This document shows positions 8,117 to 14,999 of a stretch of DNA of 32,290 bases, piece after piece. The notes under the pieces were generated by a model. The model made no database searches. It had not been told where the DNA came from and saw nothing but the letters and a program-made list of their open reading frames with translations. Within the stretch, counting starts at the first letter, position 1; each line of letters opens with the position of its first letter. The translations under genes were made by a program, and so were the position numbers. The stretch is taken from contig DAHVAR010000246.1 in NCBI GenBank assembly GCA_027314515.1, forward strand, positions 1 to 32,290, given 5' to 3'. This stretch comes from Actinomycetota bacterium (GTDB taxonomy: Bacteria; Actinomycetota; Actinomycetes; Streptosporangiales; Streptosporangiaceae).

Positions 8117-9139
8117 CTAGCTGGTCGCCGCCGCCTGGCGGGCCAGGTCGGCCGTCAGCCGCATCGCGACCGCGAGGGCAACTGCCATGATCAGCAGTTC
8201 CGCGCCGTCAATCAGGCCCGGCCGGAACAGCCCTGCCGGGCCTCCCCCTTGCCCCACCACCCAGATCGCCGCGCCGACCAGGAACACGGCCGCCGAAAGG
8301 CACGCCGCCCGCGCCAGCCAGGCCAGGTAGCGGACCGCGCGGCCAGGCAATGCAAGCCGGCGGACGGCCGTCGCAGCCGCGGTGATCAAGATGATCCCGA
8401 GGACGGGGCTGGTGGCCATCCAGGCAAGCTCGGCAGCCGGAAACCGGCTGAGCAGCACCGGATGCGCCCAGAATGACGACACCGACAAGGTCGACGACCA
8501 GCCGAAGGCCGCAAGTCCGCCGGGTATCAGGTGGTGCTCGGCCCCGGTACCGCCCGTTCCCGGCCAGGAGTTCTGGACCTGCCGCGCGCCGGCAACCAGC
8601 GCTGTCGCGCACGCCAGCGCGAGTCCGGCGGGCCGCACCACCCGGGCGTCCCGCTGGCCTACGGCGTGCAGCACGCACCTCACCGCGGGAACGCCCGCTA
8701 GCAAGCCGGCGATTGCGACGCCCGCGGCCGCAACGGTCATGAGCAGGGTCGCATCCGCGACTGACGGTGATGCCGGCGAGACCCATTGCCAGCTGGTGGC
8801 GAGCTGGGCCAGCATCGCGACGCAGAGCGTCCCGAACGCGGCCAGCGCTGCGCCGAGCGCGGCCACCTGCGCGGCCGGAGGCTGCGCTCGCGCCGTCAGG
8901 CCGGCGACGGCGAGGCGGGCCAGCAGTCCGTGCCCGGCCACGTCCGCGGTGCGGCGCCAGTTCCGCGGCTGCTCGGCGAGGTCGGCCAGCAGCAGTTCGG
9001 CAAACTCCGCGCCGTACCTGCCGCGCCATGACCGCGGGTACCAGCGCAGCAGCCGGGCCGCCTGGCGCTCGGCTGCGGCCATGGCCGGGGACGGCGGCGC
9101 GGCCGGGGACGAGGTAACCGCAGGGCCGCGAGTCGTCAT
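8117..9139 (-). CDS. PadR-associated integral membrane protein
   Basis: 340 residues. The N-terminal region has the LLRWYPRSWRGRYGAEFAELL stretch, typical of actinobacterial membrane proteins encoded with PadR regulators. About seven to eight hydrophobic helices follow, from about residue 88 to the end. ATG overlaps the padR stop in an ATGA junction, so it is co-translated with the regulator. In this family the membrane partner is often an uncharacterised permease-like subunit or part of an envelope-stress module; no enzyme motif is visible. Function unknown. Confidence 0.7.
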   Translation of the reverse strand: MTTRGPAVTSSPAAPPSPAMAAAERQAARLLRWYPRSWRGRYGAEFAELLLADLAEQPRNWRRTADVAGHGLLARLAVAGLTARAQPPAAQVAALGAALAAFGTLCVAMLAQLATSWQWVSPASPSVADATLLMTVAAAGVAIAGLLAGVPAVRCVLHAVGQRDARVVRPAGLALACATALVAGARQVQNSWPGTGGTGAEHHLIPGGLAAFGWSSTLSVSSFWAHPVLLSRFPAAELAWMATSPVLGIILITAAATAVRRLALPGRAVRYLAWLARAACLSAAVFLVGAAIWVVGQGGGPAGLFRPGLIDGAELLIMAVALAVAMRLTADLARQAAATS

Positions 9140-9525
9140 GCCGGTCCCCAGCCGTGCGCCAGCCGCCGTAGCCCGACGTCGGCCACCCTGCGCTGATCGG
9201 CCAGATGCGCGCGCAATGCCTGCGCTCCGGCCGCCGTCAGCTGGTACGGGCGCCGCCGCTGCTCACTCGGCAGTGCCTCGATGAAGCCCTGGCTCTCCAG
9301 CCTGCTGAGCGCCTCGTACAAGGTACCCGGCGCGAGCCTGACGCCCGCGAATTGCTCGATGTCCTTGGTCAGCGCGTATCCGTGCTTGGGTCCATCGGCC
9401 AGGCTGGACAGGATCAGCGTGGCCGGGCCCGCGTACCGCCCGAAAGTGATCAGCGTTCCTTCGGGCGAACTGTGGTCCGATGGCGGCTGGCCGGCCGACG
9501 GCAGGCCGGGTGAGTCAGGCACCAC
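9136..9525 (-). CDS. PadR-family transcriptional regulator
   Basis: The winged-helix core runs from GPATLILSSLADGPKHGYALTKDI through LAPGTLYEALSRLESQGFI to RRRPYQLTAAGAQALRAHL, the standard PadR N-terminal domain. The short C-terminal helix marks the small PadR-s2 type. The longest frame begins at 9582. I prefer one of the two GTG codons at 9525/9522, because TACACT (minus strand, fitting TANNNT) sits just upstream with spacing suited to a leaderless transcript. The extra residues of the longer form are not family-like. It overlaps the membrane-protein gene by 4 nt and probably represses its own operon. Confidence 0.8.
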   Translation of the reverse strand: MVPDSPGLPSAGQPPSDHSSPEGTLITFGRYAGPATLILSSLADGPKHGYALTKDIEQFAGVRLAPGTLYEALSRLESQGFIEALPSEQRRRPYQLTAAGAQALRAHLADQRRVADVGLRRLAHGWGPA

Positions 9526-9527
9526 GC

Positions 9528-9559
9528 CAGTGTATATCGTCAGGCGATCGATCGGCCTG
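9528..9559 (-). promoter_or_regulatory. Putative padR promoter and operator
   Basis: On the minus strand TACACT precedes the tandem GTG start codons. Just upstream (9541-9559) is an imperfect inverted repeat with CAGGC and GCCTG ends around GATCGATC. It is a plausible autoregulatory site for PadR but has not been tested. Confidence 0.3.
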
Positions 9560-9560
9560 C

Positions 9561-9600
9561 GGACACTCGGCATGGCGGGCACTCGGCATGGCCGGCACTC
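9561..9600. repeat. 16-bp tandem repeat, 2.5 copies
   Basis: The unit GGRCACTCGGCATGGC occurs at 9561-9576 and 9577-9592 with a partial third copy after it. It lies in the non-coding gap upstream of padR. Confidence 0.6.
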
Positions 9601-9629
9601 AGCGCGCGGTCGCCCGACGCGCGGGGCCC

Positions 9630-10751
9630 TCAGCGCGCGTCGCCGGGAACGAGGTACGGCAGCCGGGACCGCAAGAATTGTCGCGGAAAGTCAGCCCGCA
9701 TGCGCCACAGCCCGGCGTCGATGACGAAGTGCGCCATCACCGCGCCGACAAACAGCCCGTACACCCACCGCAGGGCGGGGCCGGCGGCAAGCTGATCAGA
9801 GGCGACTGACAGCACGGCACCTCCCAGCAACGCGATGTTGCACAACGCCGCCAGCCGTGCGGCGCGAGCCATCCCGTCCCGCCCATACGACTCTCCGCCC
9901 GCCGCGAGCAGGCTCATGAGCAGCAGGTACTGCAGACCGTGGGCAATCGTCAGGCCGGCTACAGCCGCGTACGGCGAGGTGAACAAGAGCACCGGCAGGC
10001 TGAACGCCAGCGCCGTCAGGTAGACCGCGCAGAATGCGGCCGGACGCTGCGGACGTGGCCTCGCCAGCAGGCAGCCGATCCCGGCGGCAACGCAACCGGC
10101 GAATACGATGGCGGCCGCCGGGCGAAGCGCGGGCTCCGGCAGCCGGACCGGCAACTGGAGCAGACCCGGGCGTGCGACCAGGCCGGCGATGCCCGCCAGG
10201 CCGGCGCCGGTCAGCGCCCGCCGCTCGGCGGACGTCAATGGCGCCAGCCGCCAGGCACTTGCGCACAGCGCAGTAAGCCCGAGGTTCTGCTTCTGGTAGT
10301 GGAAGAACTGCCAGCCGAAGTACGGCAGCAGCAGCCAGTAGAGTTCGGCGCGCGGCACGCACGCGCTGATCGCACTGGCCCCGGCAATCAGCGCGATCGG
10401 CGACCAGATGTAGCGAACCGGATGCCGCCGCATGTGTGCCCGCACCGAGGGCACCGTGTAGAACCATCCGGTCGAGGCGACATGCACCGACGAGCCGGCG
10501 AAAAGCAAGAATGCAAGCCCCTCCGGCGCCGGCGCGCCAGCCGGCGGCGCGAGCGCGATTGCCGCCCCCGCCGCGGCAACCGTGACCGTCACCGTCCCGG
10601 CCAGCCAGGCTCGCGCAGCGAGGGAGCCTGATCCGGCGCTCCGCCGGCCGCCCTGAGTCCGCCGGCCGCCGTGAGCTGGCCAGCCGCCCCCAGCGGGCCG
10701 TGCCGGTCCCTGCGGCCGTGCCCGAGGCCGCCGAGCGAGTTCAGCCGCCAC
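9630..10751 (-). CDS. Uncharacterised polytopic membrane protein with conserved-looking histidines
   Basis: 373 residues by the longest frame (GTG start). The first ~45 residues are Arg/Gly/Pro-rich and may not be translated. About eight hydrophobic segments follow. Histidines sit near helix ends: H90 (SSVHVASTGWFY), H106 and H110 (HMRRHP), H151 (FFHYQKQN), H271 (HGLQYLLL) and H341 (HFVIDAGLWR). This pattern resembles membrane di-metal enzymes of the desaturase or carotenoid-cleavage type, but I cannot place it in a named family. Its start overlaps the stop of the 50-residue gene upstream by about 11 nt, suggesting co-expression. padR lies downstream on the same strand. Confidence 0.6.
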   Translation of the reverse strand: MAAELARRPRARPQGPARPAGGGWPAHGGRRTQGGRRSAGSGSLAARAWLAGTVTVTVAAAGAAIALAPPAGAPAPEGLAFLLFAGSSVHVASTGWFYTVPSVRAHMRRHPVRYIWSPIALIAGASAISACVPRAELYWLLLPYFGWQFFHYQKQNLGLTALCASAWRLAPLTSAERRALTGAGLAGIAGLVARPGLLQLPVRLPEPALRPAAAIVFAGCVAAGIGCLLARPRPQRPAAFCAVYLTALAFSLPVLLFTSPYAAVAGLTIAHGLQYLLLMSLLAAGGESYGRDGMARAARLAALCNIALLGGAVLSVASDQLAAGPALRWVYGLFVGAVMAHFVIDAGLWRMRADFPRQFLRSRLPYLVPGDAR

Positions 10752-10893
10752 CGCAGCCCCCGGTGGCTGACGCGGCGTTCCCAGCCATCGCGACCAGCAC
10801 CACCAGTGCGATAAGCACCGATACCGGGATCAGCGGTAGCAGCCATGCCGCTGCGCTGCGCCCGCCGGGCAAGCCGTTCGTGTCATCAGTCAT
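10741..10893 (-). CDS. Small single-pass membrane peptide (50 aa)
   Basis: The peptide opens MTDDTNGLPGG, has one hydrophobic helix (AWLLPLIPVSVLIALVVLVAMAG) and ends with ATGGCGGG. A longer in-frame reading exists, but ATG at 10893 fits a leaderless promoter: TAGTAT on the minus strand (10901-10906) ends seven bases before this ATG. It overlaps the start of the histidine-bearing membrane protein, so it is probably the first gene of that operon. Gly/Cys-rich tails are frequent on small actinobacterial membrane proteins. Function unknown. Confidence 0.55.
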   Translation of the reverse strand: MTDDTNGLPGGRSAAAWLLPLIPVSVLIALVVLVAMAGNAASATGGCGGG

Positions 10894-10900
10894 GCCGGGA

Positions 10901-10906
10901 ATACTA
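10901..10906 (-). promoter_or_regulatory. -10 element TAGTAT for the small membrane peptide
   Basis: TAGTAT on the minus strand fits TANNNT and is separated from the ATG at 10893 by seven bases, predicting a leaderless or near-leaderless message. Confidence 0.4.
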
Positions 10907-10914
10907 GTTCGGTA

Positions 10915-10928
10915 GCCGATGTATCGGC
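10915..10928. promoter_or_regulatory. 14-bp palindrome in the codA divergent region
   Basis: GCCGATGTATCGGC has perfect 6-bp arms around GT. It sits about 10 bp upstream of the minus-strand -10 element and about 50 bp upstream of the codA start, so it is a candidate operator for either direction. Confidence 0.35.
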
Positions 10929-10978
10929 AAGCGATAACCACGGTGGCCGGACGGGCGGCATGCCGGGCAGGCGATGAT

Positions 10979-12511
10979 ATGACCATGATCGATCTGATCC
11001 TGCGCAACGCCCGGCTGGCCGGCCAGCAGTCGCTCACCGACCTCTATATCGACGACGGCGTGATCACCGCGATAGGCGGCGGGCCGGGCCAGACCGGCTC
11101 TGCGGAATCCGGGACAGCGCAGCCCGGAACACCGCAGCCCGGAACACCGCAGCCCGAAACAGCGGGTGGCGCGGACGCCGCGGCGGCGCAAACCATTGAC
11201 CTGGGCGGCCGGCTCGTCACCCCGCCGCTGGTAGAGCCGCATATCCACCTCGACGCCGTGCTGACCGTCGGCCAGCCGCGGCCGAATGACTCCGGCTCCC
11301 TGTTCGAGGGCATCGCGATCTGGGCGGACCGGGTGGCCGACCTGACCTACGCCGACGTCCAGTCGCGAGTACGGCAGGTGCTGCGCTGGCAACTGGCCTG
11401 CGGTGTGCAGCACGTCCGCAGTCACGTCGATGTCTGCGATCCCAGTCTGACCGCGTTGCGCGCGCTGATCGACCTGCGCGAGGAGGTACGCGGCATGCTC
11501 GACCTGCAGCTTGTCGCCTTCCCCCAGCAAGGCATCTTCGGCTTTGACGGCGGCGCTGAGCTGATGCGCCGGGCAGCCGCACTCGGCGCGGACGTGATCG
11601 GCGGCATCCCGCATTACGAGCTGACTCGCGAAGACGGCGTCGAGTCGGTCAAGTTCGCCCTGGCCCTGGCGGATGAGCACGGCCTGGCAGTGGACATCCA
11701 CTGCGACGAGACCGACGATGATCACTCCCGGTTCGTCGAGGTCATGGCTGCCGAGACGATTAAGCGGGGAATGTCCGGCAAGGTCACGGCCAGCCACACC
11801 ACGGCAATGCACTCCTACAACGGCGCGTACGCCTACCGCGTCATCGGCAACATCGCCCGCGCGGGACTGCACATGGTGACCAACCCGCTCGACAACTCGG
11901 TGCTGCAGGGCCGCTTCGACACCGGACCCGTTCGCCGCGGCCTCACCAGGGTCAAGCAGCTTCAGGAGGCCGGAGTCAACGTCTGCGTCGGCCACGACTC
12001 GGTGATGGACCCGTGGTACCCGCTCGGCTACGGCGATCCGCTCCAGGCGGCGTTCGTGCTCGCGCACCTAGGCCAGATGTCTGGCGACGCCGAGCTGCGC
12101 CGTCTGATAGAAATGATCACGGTGAACCCGGCCGCCGCCCTCGGCGTCGCTGATTACGGGCTGCGGCCCGGCGGCAGCGCCGACTTGGTCGTGTTCGACG
12201 CGCCGTCGGAGGCCGACGCACTTCGCCTGATAGCACCGCGCACACTGGTGCTGCGGCGCGGGGAGGTCGTGGCACGGGCTACGCCAGCGCGGCACTCAGT
12301 CACCTGGCTGGGCACCGAGGAGCCCGTTACCTTCCTGCGGCGACAGCAGGCGGAGTTACGGCCGCCGCACATCGCGGTGGCGGCACCTCAGACCTTCCGG
12401 GATGGCTGGCCGGGCGGGCTGGCCGGGCGGGCCTGCGGACCGCGAGCGGGCATTCGGCAGGAGATGGCCACCGCCCTCGGAGCCTGGAGTAGTGTGTCTA
12501 CAAACCTGTAG
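10979..12511 (+). CDS. codA: Cytosine deaminase (CodA-like amidohydrolase)
   Basis: 510 residues, colinear with E. coli CodA with a constant offset of +27. Metal and catalytic residues are present: H88/H90 (EPHIHLD), Q183 (FPQQG), H241 and E244 (HCDE), H273 (ASHTTAMHSYNGAY), D340 (GHD) and W346 (DPWYPLG). The position of E. coli Asp314 is Ser341 here. Two additions are unusual: a Gly/Pro/Thr-rich insertion at about residues 35-72 built partly from a 15-bp tandem repeat, and a ~55-residue C-terminal extension. ATG at 10979 is the best start, since the upstream frame lacks family similarity. It converts cytosine to uracil in pyrimidine salvage, and an NCS1 permease lies 3.5 kb downstream. Its stop codon is inside the dedA operator. 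Confidence 0.9.
   Translation: MTMIDLILRNARLAGQQSLTDLYIDDGVITAIGGGPGQTGSAESGTAQPGTPQPGTPQPETAGGADAAAAQTIDLGGRLVTPPLVEPHIHLDAVLTVGQPRPNDSGSLFEGIAIWADRVADLTYADVQSRVRQVLRWQLACGVQHVRSHVDVCDPSLTALRALIDLREEVRGMLDLQLVAFPQQGIFGFDGGAELMRRAAALGADVIGGIPHYELTREDGVESVKFALALADEHGLAVDIHCDETDDDHSRFVEVMAAETIKRGMSGKVTASHTTAMHSYNGAYAYRVIGNIARAGLHMVTNPLDNSVLQGRFDTGPVRRGLTRVKQLQEAGVNVCVGHDSVMDPWYPLGYGDPLQAAFVLAHLGQMSGDAELRRLIEMITVNPAAALGVADYGLRPGGSADLVVFDAPSEADALRLIAPRTLVLRRGEVVARATPARHSVTWLGTEEPVTFLRRQQAELRPPHIAVAAPQTFRDGWPGGLAGRACGPRAGIRQEMATALGAWSSVSTNL
11119..11163. repeat. 15-bp in-frame tandem repeat inside codA
   Basis: GCAGCCCGGAACACC occurs twice exactly (11119-11133, 11134-11148), followed by a diverged copy (11149-11163) and preceded by a weaker one. 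It encodes QPGTP-type pentapeptides in a loop absent from E. coli CodA. Confidence 0.8.
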
Positions 12512-12512
12512 A
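12497..12512 (+). promoter_or_regulatory. Predicted BlaI operator/promoter upstream of the dedA-family gene
   Basis: TCTACAAACCTGTAGA is a perfect 6-bp dyad with a 4-nt spacer. Read in the direction of transcription, its core matches the site upstream of blaI at 12 of 14 positions (CTACAANCNTGTAG). TACAAA within it is a possible -10. It overlaps the codA stop codon and lies 45 bp before the dedA start. BlaI/MecI proteins are known to bind TACA/TGTA dyads, although the classical spacing is 2 nt rather than 4. Confidence 0.55.
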
Positions 12513-12524
12513 AGACAGGACGGC

Positions 12525-12545
12525 GCGCAGCCTGGCGCGCTGCGC
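12525..12545 (+). other. Hairpin in the dedA 5' leader
   Basis: GCGCAGC and GCTGCGC form a perfect 7-bp stem around a 7-nt loop, ending just before the GAAAGG ribosome-binding site. It might modulate translation; there is no T-run to suggest termination. Confidence 0.35.
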
Positions 12546-12557
12546 GAAAGGCAGCTC

Positions 12558-13190
12558 ATGGACTCGTTTCTCACCCAGTTCGGCTATGCCGCCGTGATCC
12601 TGTTCGGCTTCCTCGAAGCCTGCTGCGCTCCGATTCCGTCCGAGATCACATTCGGCTTCGCCGGCGTCCTGGCGTTCCAGGGACACCTCAATCTCGCGCT
12701 GGTGATCATCCTCGGCACCATCGCCGAACTGGCCGGTTCGTACGTCTCGTACGCTGTCGGCCGCGTCGCGGAGCGCCCGGTCATCGAGAGATTCGGGCGG
12801 TACCTGCTGATCAACAAGTCAGATATCGACCGGGCCGAGCGCTTCCTGGCCGGCCGCGGTGCATGGGCCATCCCGCTCGGCCGGATGCTGCCGCTGGTCC
12901 GCTCATTTACCTCGGTCGTAGCCGGCCTGACGGGCATGCCCGCGATCTGGTTCGGTGTGCTCAGCCTGATCGGAACTGCGATCTACGCGAGCGTGATCGC
13001 AAGCATCGGATACGGAGTCGGCTCGGCCTGGCGCACCGTCGAGCACGACCTTTCCGTTGCCAGTTATGTGCTGGCCGTCCTCGTGGTCGCGGCGATCGTC
13101 GCGTTCGTCGTCATCAGGCTTCGCCAGCAGCGCCGTGAGGCCCAGGAACTGCAAGCCCAGCAGGTCCGCCAGGGCTCGCCGCGAGCCTGA
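12558..13190 (+). CDS. DedA-family membrane protein
   Basis: 210 residues with the DedA/SNARE-associated fold. The N-terminal re-entrant region is LEACCAPIPSEITFGFAG, with the family's Pro and acidic residue. The signature GRMLPLVRSFTSVVAGLTGMP is near residues 113-133, followed by two C-terminal helices and a basic, Gln-rich tail. DedA proteins are needed for membrane homeostasis, and some flip undecaprenyl phosphate for reuse in cell-wall synthesis. Which subgroup this one belongs to is not decided by the motifs. ATG at 12558 has GAAAGG upstream; the longer open frame runs into codA. The upstream dyad shared with blaI suggests control by the adjacent BlaI/M56 pair. Confidence 0.88.
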   Translation: MDSFLTQFGYAAVILFGFLEACCAPIPSEITFGFAGVLAFQGHLNLALVIILGTIAELAGSYVSYAVGRVAERPVIERFGRYLLINKSDIDRAERFLAGRGAWAIPLGRMLPLVRSFTSVVAGLTGMPAIWFGVLSLIGTAIYASVIASIGYGVGSAWRTVEHDLSVASYVLAVLVVAAIVAFVVIRLRQQRREAQELQAQQVRQGSPRA

Positions 13191-13220
13191 GAAGCGGCCG
13201 GCGGCACTGACCGTCACCGG

Positions 13221-13249
13221 CGGCCCCGAGCACAGCGTGCTCGGGGCCG
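13221..13249. terminator. Strong bidirectional hairpin between dedA and the M56 gene
   Basis: A 13-bp perfect stem (arms beginning CGGCCCCGAGCAC) closes on a 3-nt loop between two convergent genes. It lacks a T-run but is the obvious transcription barrier for both. Confidence 0.6.
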
Positions 13250-13383
13250 TCGCCGATTCCGCAGCAGTGGGCCAGGTCACGTGCCTTGCGCGGGCCGGCG
13301 GCACCGGGCCCGCACGAAGCGCCGGCGTGCCCGAGCGCCAGAAGTGCGCCAGCCCGGCCCCGTAGCCAGACAAAGCCGACAGC

Positions 13384-14352
13384 TCAGGACAGTGCGGCGG
13401 ACTGCGCGAACTCCACGATGGAGTGCAGGTCACCCGCGGCGTCAACGGCCGCTAGCCCGCAGGCCGCCAGCACCACGATCGCCAGCGCAAGGAGCACGAC
13501 TCGGCGCTGCGGAGGCGGTGCGAGCAGGGCGGTCACCCTCCGCGGCACCGAGCCGGGGCGGCCGAGCTTGCTCGCTCCGGTCAGCCGGGCGACGGGTGCT
13601 GCCACCCCGGCTCGCGGGCCTGGCGCGGCCACGGAAGCCAGCGCGGCCTTGGCTATCGTGCGCGCGACCAGCGGCCTGCTGCCGGTGACGATCGCGGCGC
13701 GTTCATCGGCCCAGCGCTCGACGCTGTAGCCGACGGCGGCAGCCAGCGGGCGCAGCAGCGGATTAGCCGCCGCCGACAGCCGCACCAGCGCCGTGAACAG
13801 GTAATGGGAGGCGAACACATGCGCTCGCTCGTGGGCCAGCAGGACCTCGCGCTCAGCCTCGCTGAGAACCTCGAGCATTCCGGACGTCACCACGATCTTT
13901 CCTGGCAAGCCGGGAACCGCGTAGGCGTCGGCATTGTCATCGGCAACCGTGACAACCTGGCCATCGTTGGCCAGTTGCCCGTCGTCCGTCAGGCGGCCCG
14001 CGTCCCGTCGCGCGCCTACCAGCGCCACGGTGCGCAGCCACGCGGCTCGCGCTACGGCAAGGGCCGCCACACCGAACAAGCCGGCCGCGATGACGCCCAC
14101 CGGCAGCGGTGCCGGGTCCAGGTGGGTAACGGTGCGAAGCGACATGCCGCCGAACGCAGCTATGGCCGGAAGGCGGATGGCCGCCGTCATCGCGAGCAAT
14201 CCCAGCACTACGCAGCTTGATCCCGCCATGACGACCGCGCTGACCGTCAGCAGCCATGTCGCGGTCCGCGGCGGCAGCCGCTCGGCCAGCGGCCACGCGC
14301 CGACGGCGGCCAGCATGGACAGCGCCAGCGGGAGATAGATCAGCACGCGCAT
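13384..14352 (-). CDS. M56-family membrane metallopeptidase (BlaR1-like, no sensor domain)
   Basis: 322 residues. About three to four N-terminal membrane helices are followed by the zinc site H174-E175-R-A-H178 (LLAHERAHVFASH) and a downstream E212xxxD216 (VERWADE). Another helix lies near the C-terminus (VVLLALAIVVLAACG). BlaR1/MecR1 relatives cleave or inactivate the partner repressor after sensing. This protein lacks the ~250-residue penicillin-binding sensor domain of BlaR1, as is usual for actinobacterial M56 proteins, so its signal is unknown. It begins 9 nt after the blaI stop, so the two form one operon. Confidence 0.85.
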   Translation of the reverse strand: MRVLIYLPLALSMLAAVGAWPLAERLPPRTATWLLTVSAVVMAGSSCVVLGLLAMTAAIRLPAIAAFGGMSLRTVTHLDPAPLPVGVIAAGLFGVAALAVARAAWLRTVALVGARRDAGRLTDDGQLANDGQVVTVADDNADAYAVPGLPGKIVVTSGMLEVLSEAEREVLLAHERAHVFASHYLFTALVRLSAAANPLLRPLAAAVGYSVERWADERAAIVTGSRPLVARTIAKAALASVAAPGPRAGVAAPVARLTGASKLGRPGSVPRRVTALLAPPPQRRVVLLALAIVVLAACGLAAVDAAGDLHSIVEFAQSAALS

Positions 14353-14361
14353 GTCGGCGGC

Positions 14362-14763
14362 CTATCCGGCGTCCGGGTTCTCCTGGCCGGTGAGCATCCG
14401 GCGCAGCACTTCCTCGTCCGCGGGCGTGAGGACGGAGACAAACCGGGCGAGCACCACTTCCCGGTCCGCCTCGGCATCGAGGACCCCGCGCATCCGGCGG
14501 GCCGCGAGCCCTGGCTCATCAGCGACGGGCGCGTACGAGTACGCCCGCCCGGATCGCAGCCGGGTGAGCACGCCCTTGGCGTGCAGCCGGGAGAGGATCG
14601 TCACAACCGTCGTGTACGCAAGGTCGCCGTCGAGCGAATCCCGGACCTGCGCCGGCGTCATGGCTGAGCCCGCCGACTGCAGCACGGCCAGCGCGGCGGC
14701 CTCAAGCTCCCCGGCCGCGCGCCTGGTGCTCACGCTGGGTGGCCGCTCGTCCACGTAGCTCAT
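14362..14763 (-). CDS. blaI: BlaI/MecI/CopY-family repressor
   Basis: 133 residues. The winged helix runs from LEAAALAVLQSAGSAMTPAQV through DLAYTTVVTILSRLHAKGVLTR to GRAYSYAPV, the standard BlaI DNA-binding domain, followed by a C-terminal dimerisation helix. A good Shine-Dalgarno (AGGAG) precedes ATG. BlaI proteins bind TACA/TGTA dyads and are inactivated through the partner M56 protease encoded next. A dyad overlapping a TACAAT -10 lies ~135 bp upstream, predicting autoregulation, and a second copy precedes the dedA-family gene. No beta-lactamase gene is present in the window. Confidence 0.9.
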   Translation of the reverse strand: MSYVDERPPSVSTRRAAGELEAAALAVLQSAGSAMTPAQVRDSLDGDLAYTTVVTILSRLHAKGVLTRLRSGRAYSYAPVADEPGLAARRMRGVLDAEADREVVLARFVSVLTPADEEVLRRMLTGQENPDAG

Positions 14764-14836
14764 AAATCTCCTGTCCCGCCCTCCGCACCCGCCGGGCGTG
14801 GTCCGGCAGCAGGAAACGGGCTCTCTCCGGCACTTC

Positions 14837-14858
14837 GATCCGAGTCGGCACTCGGATC
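14837..14858. repeat. 22-bp palindrome in the blaI leader
   Basis: Arms GATCCGAG and CTCGGATC are perfect 8-bp complements around six bases (TCGGCA). It lies between the predicted blaI promoter and the gene, so it could be a leader hairpin or a second operator. It does not resemble the TACA/TGTA dyad. Confidence 0.5.
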
Positions 14859-14897
14859 TGGTCCGGAGGCTGTCCGGTCGCCGTGTCCAGCCGGGCT

Positions 14898-14911
14898 CTA
14901 CATGATTGTAG
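14898..14911 (-). promoter_or_regulatory. blaI: Predicted blaI promoter with BlaI operator
   Basis: On the minus strand the site reads CTACAATCATGTAG, a perfect 5-bp dyad with a 4-nt spacer, with TACAAT as a near-consensus -10. A repressor bound here would block the promoter. It matches the dedA-upstream site at 12 of 14 bases in the same orientation relative to its gene. Confidence 0.6.
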
Positions 14912-14999
14912 TAGCAGGGCTGGAGCTACGCGGCGTGACCTGGTGCCGGGACGTCCAGAGGCCGGGCAGCGAGCCCGCCGGCGGCCAGCCGGGGGTCCG

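Noticed and set aside
10919-10978. Longer codA start
   Set aside because: The added residues lack similarity to CodA and cross the palindrome and promoter region; ATG at 10979 matches the family opening.
11119-11163. CRISPR-like repeat
   Set aside because: The units are contiguous with no spacers and lie in frame inside codA.
12402-12557. Longer start for the DedA-family protein
   Set aside because: It lies inside codA in another frame and is Arg/Gly/Pro-rich, unlike DedA N-termini; ATG 12558 has a ribosome-binding site.
13191-13383. Small gene between dedA and the M56 gene
   Set aside because: The gap is dominated by a 13-bp hairpin; the open frames there are shadows without a start signal.
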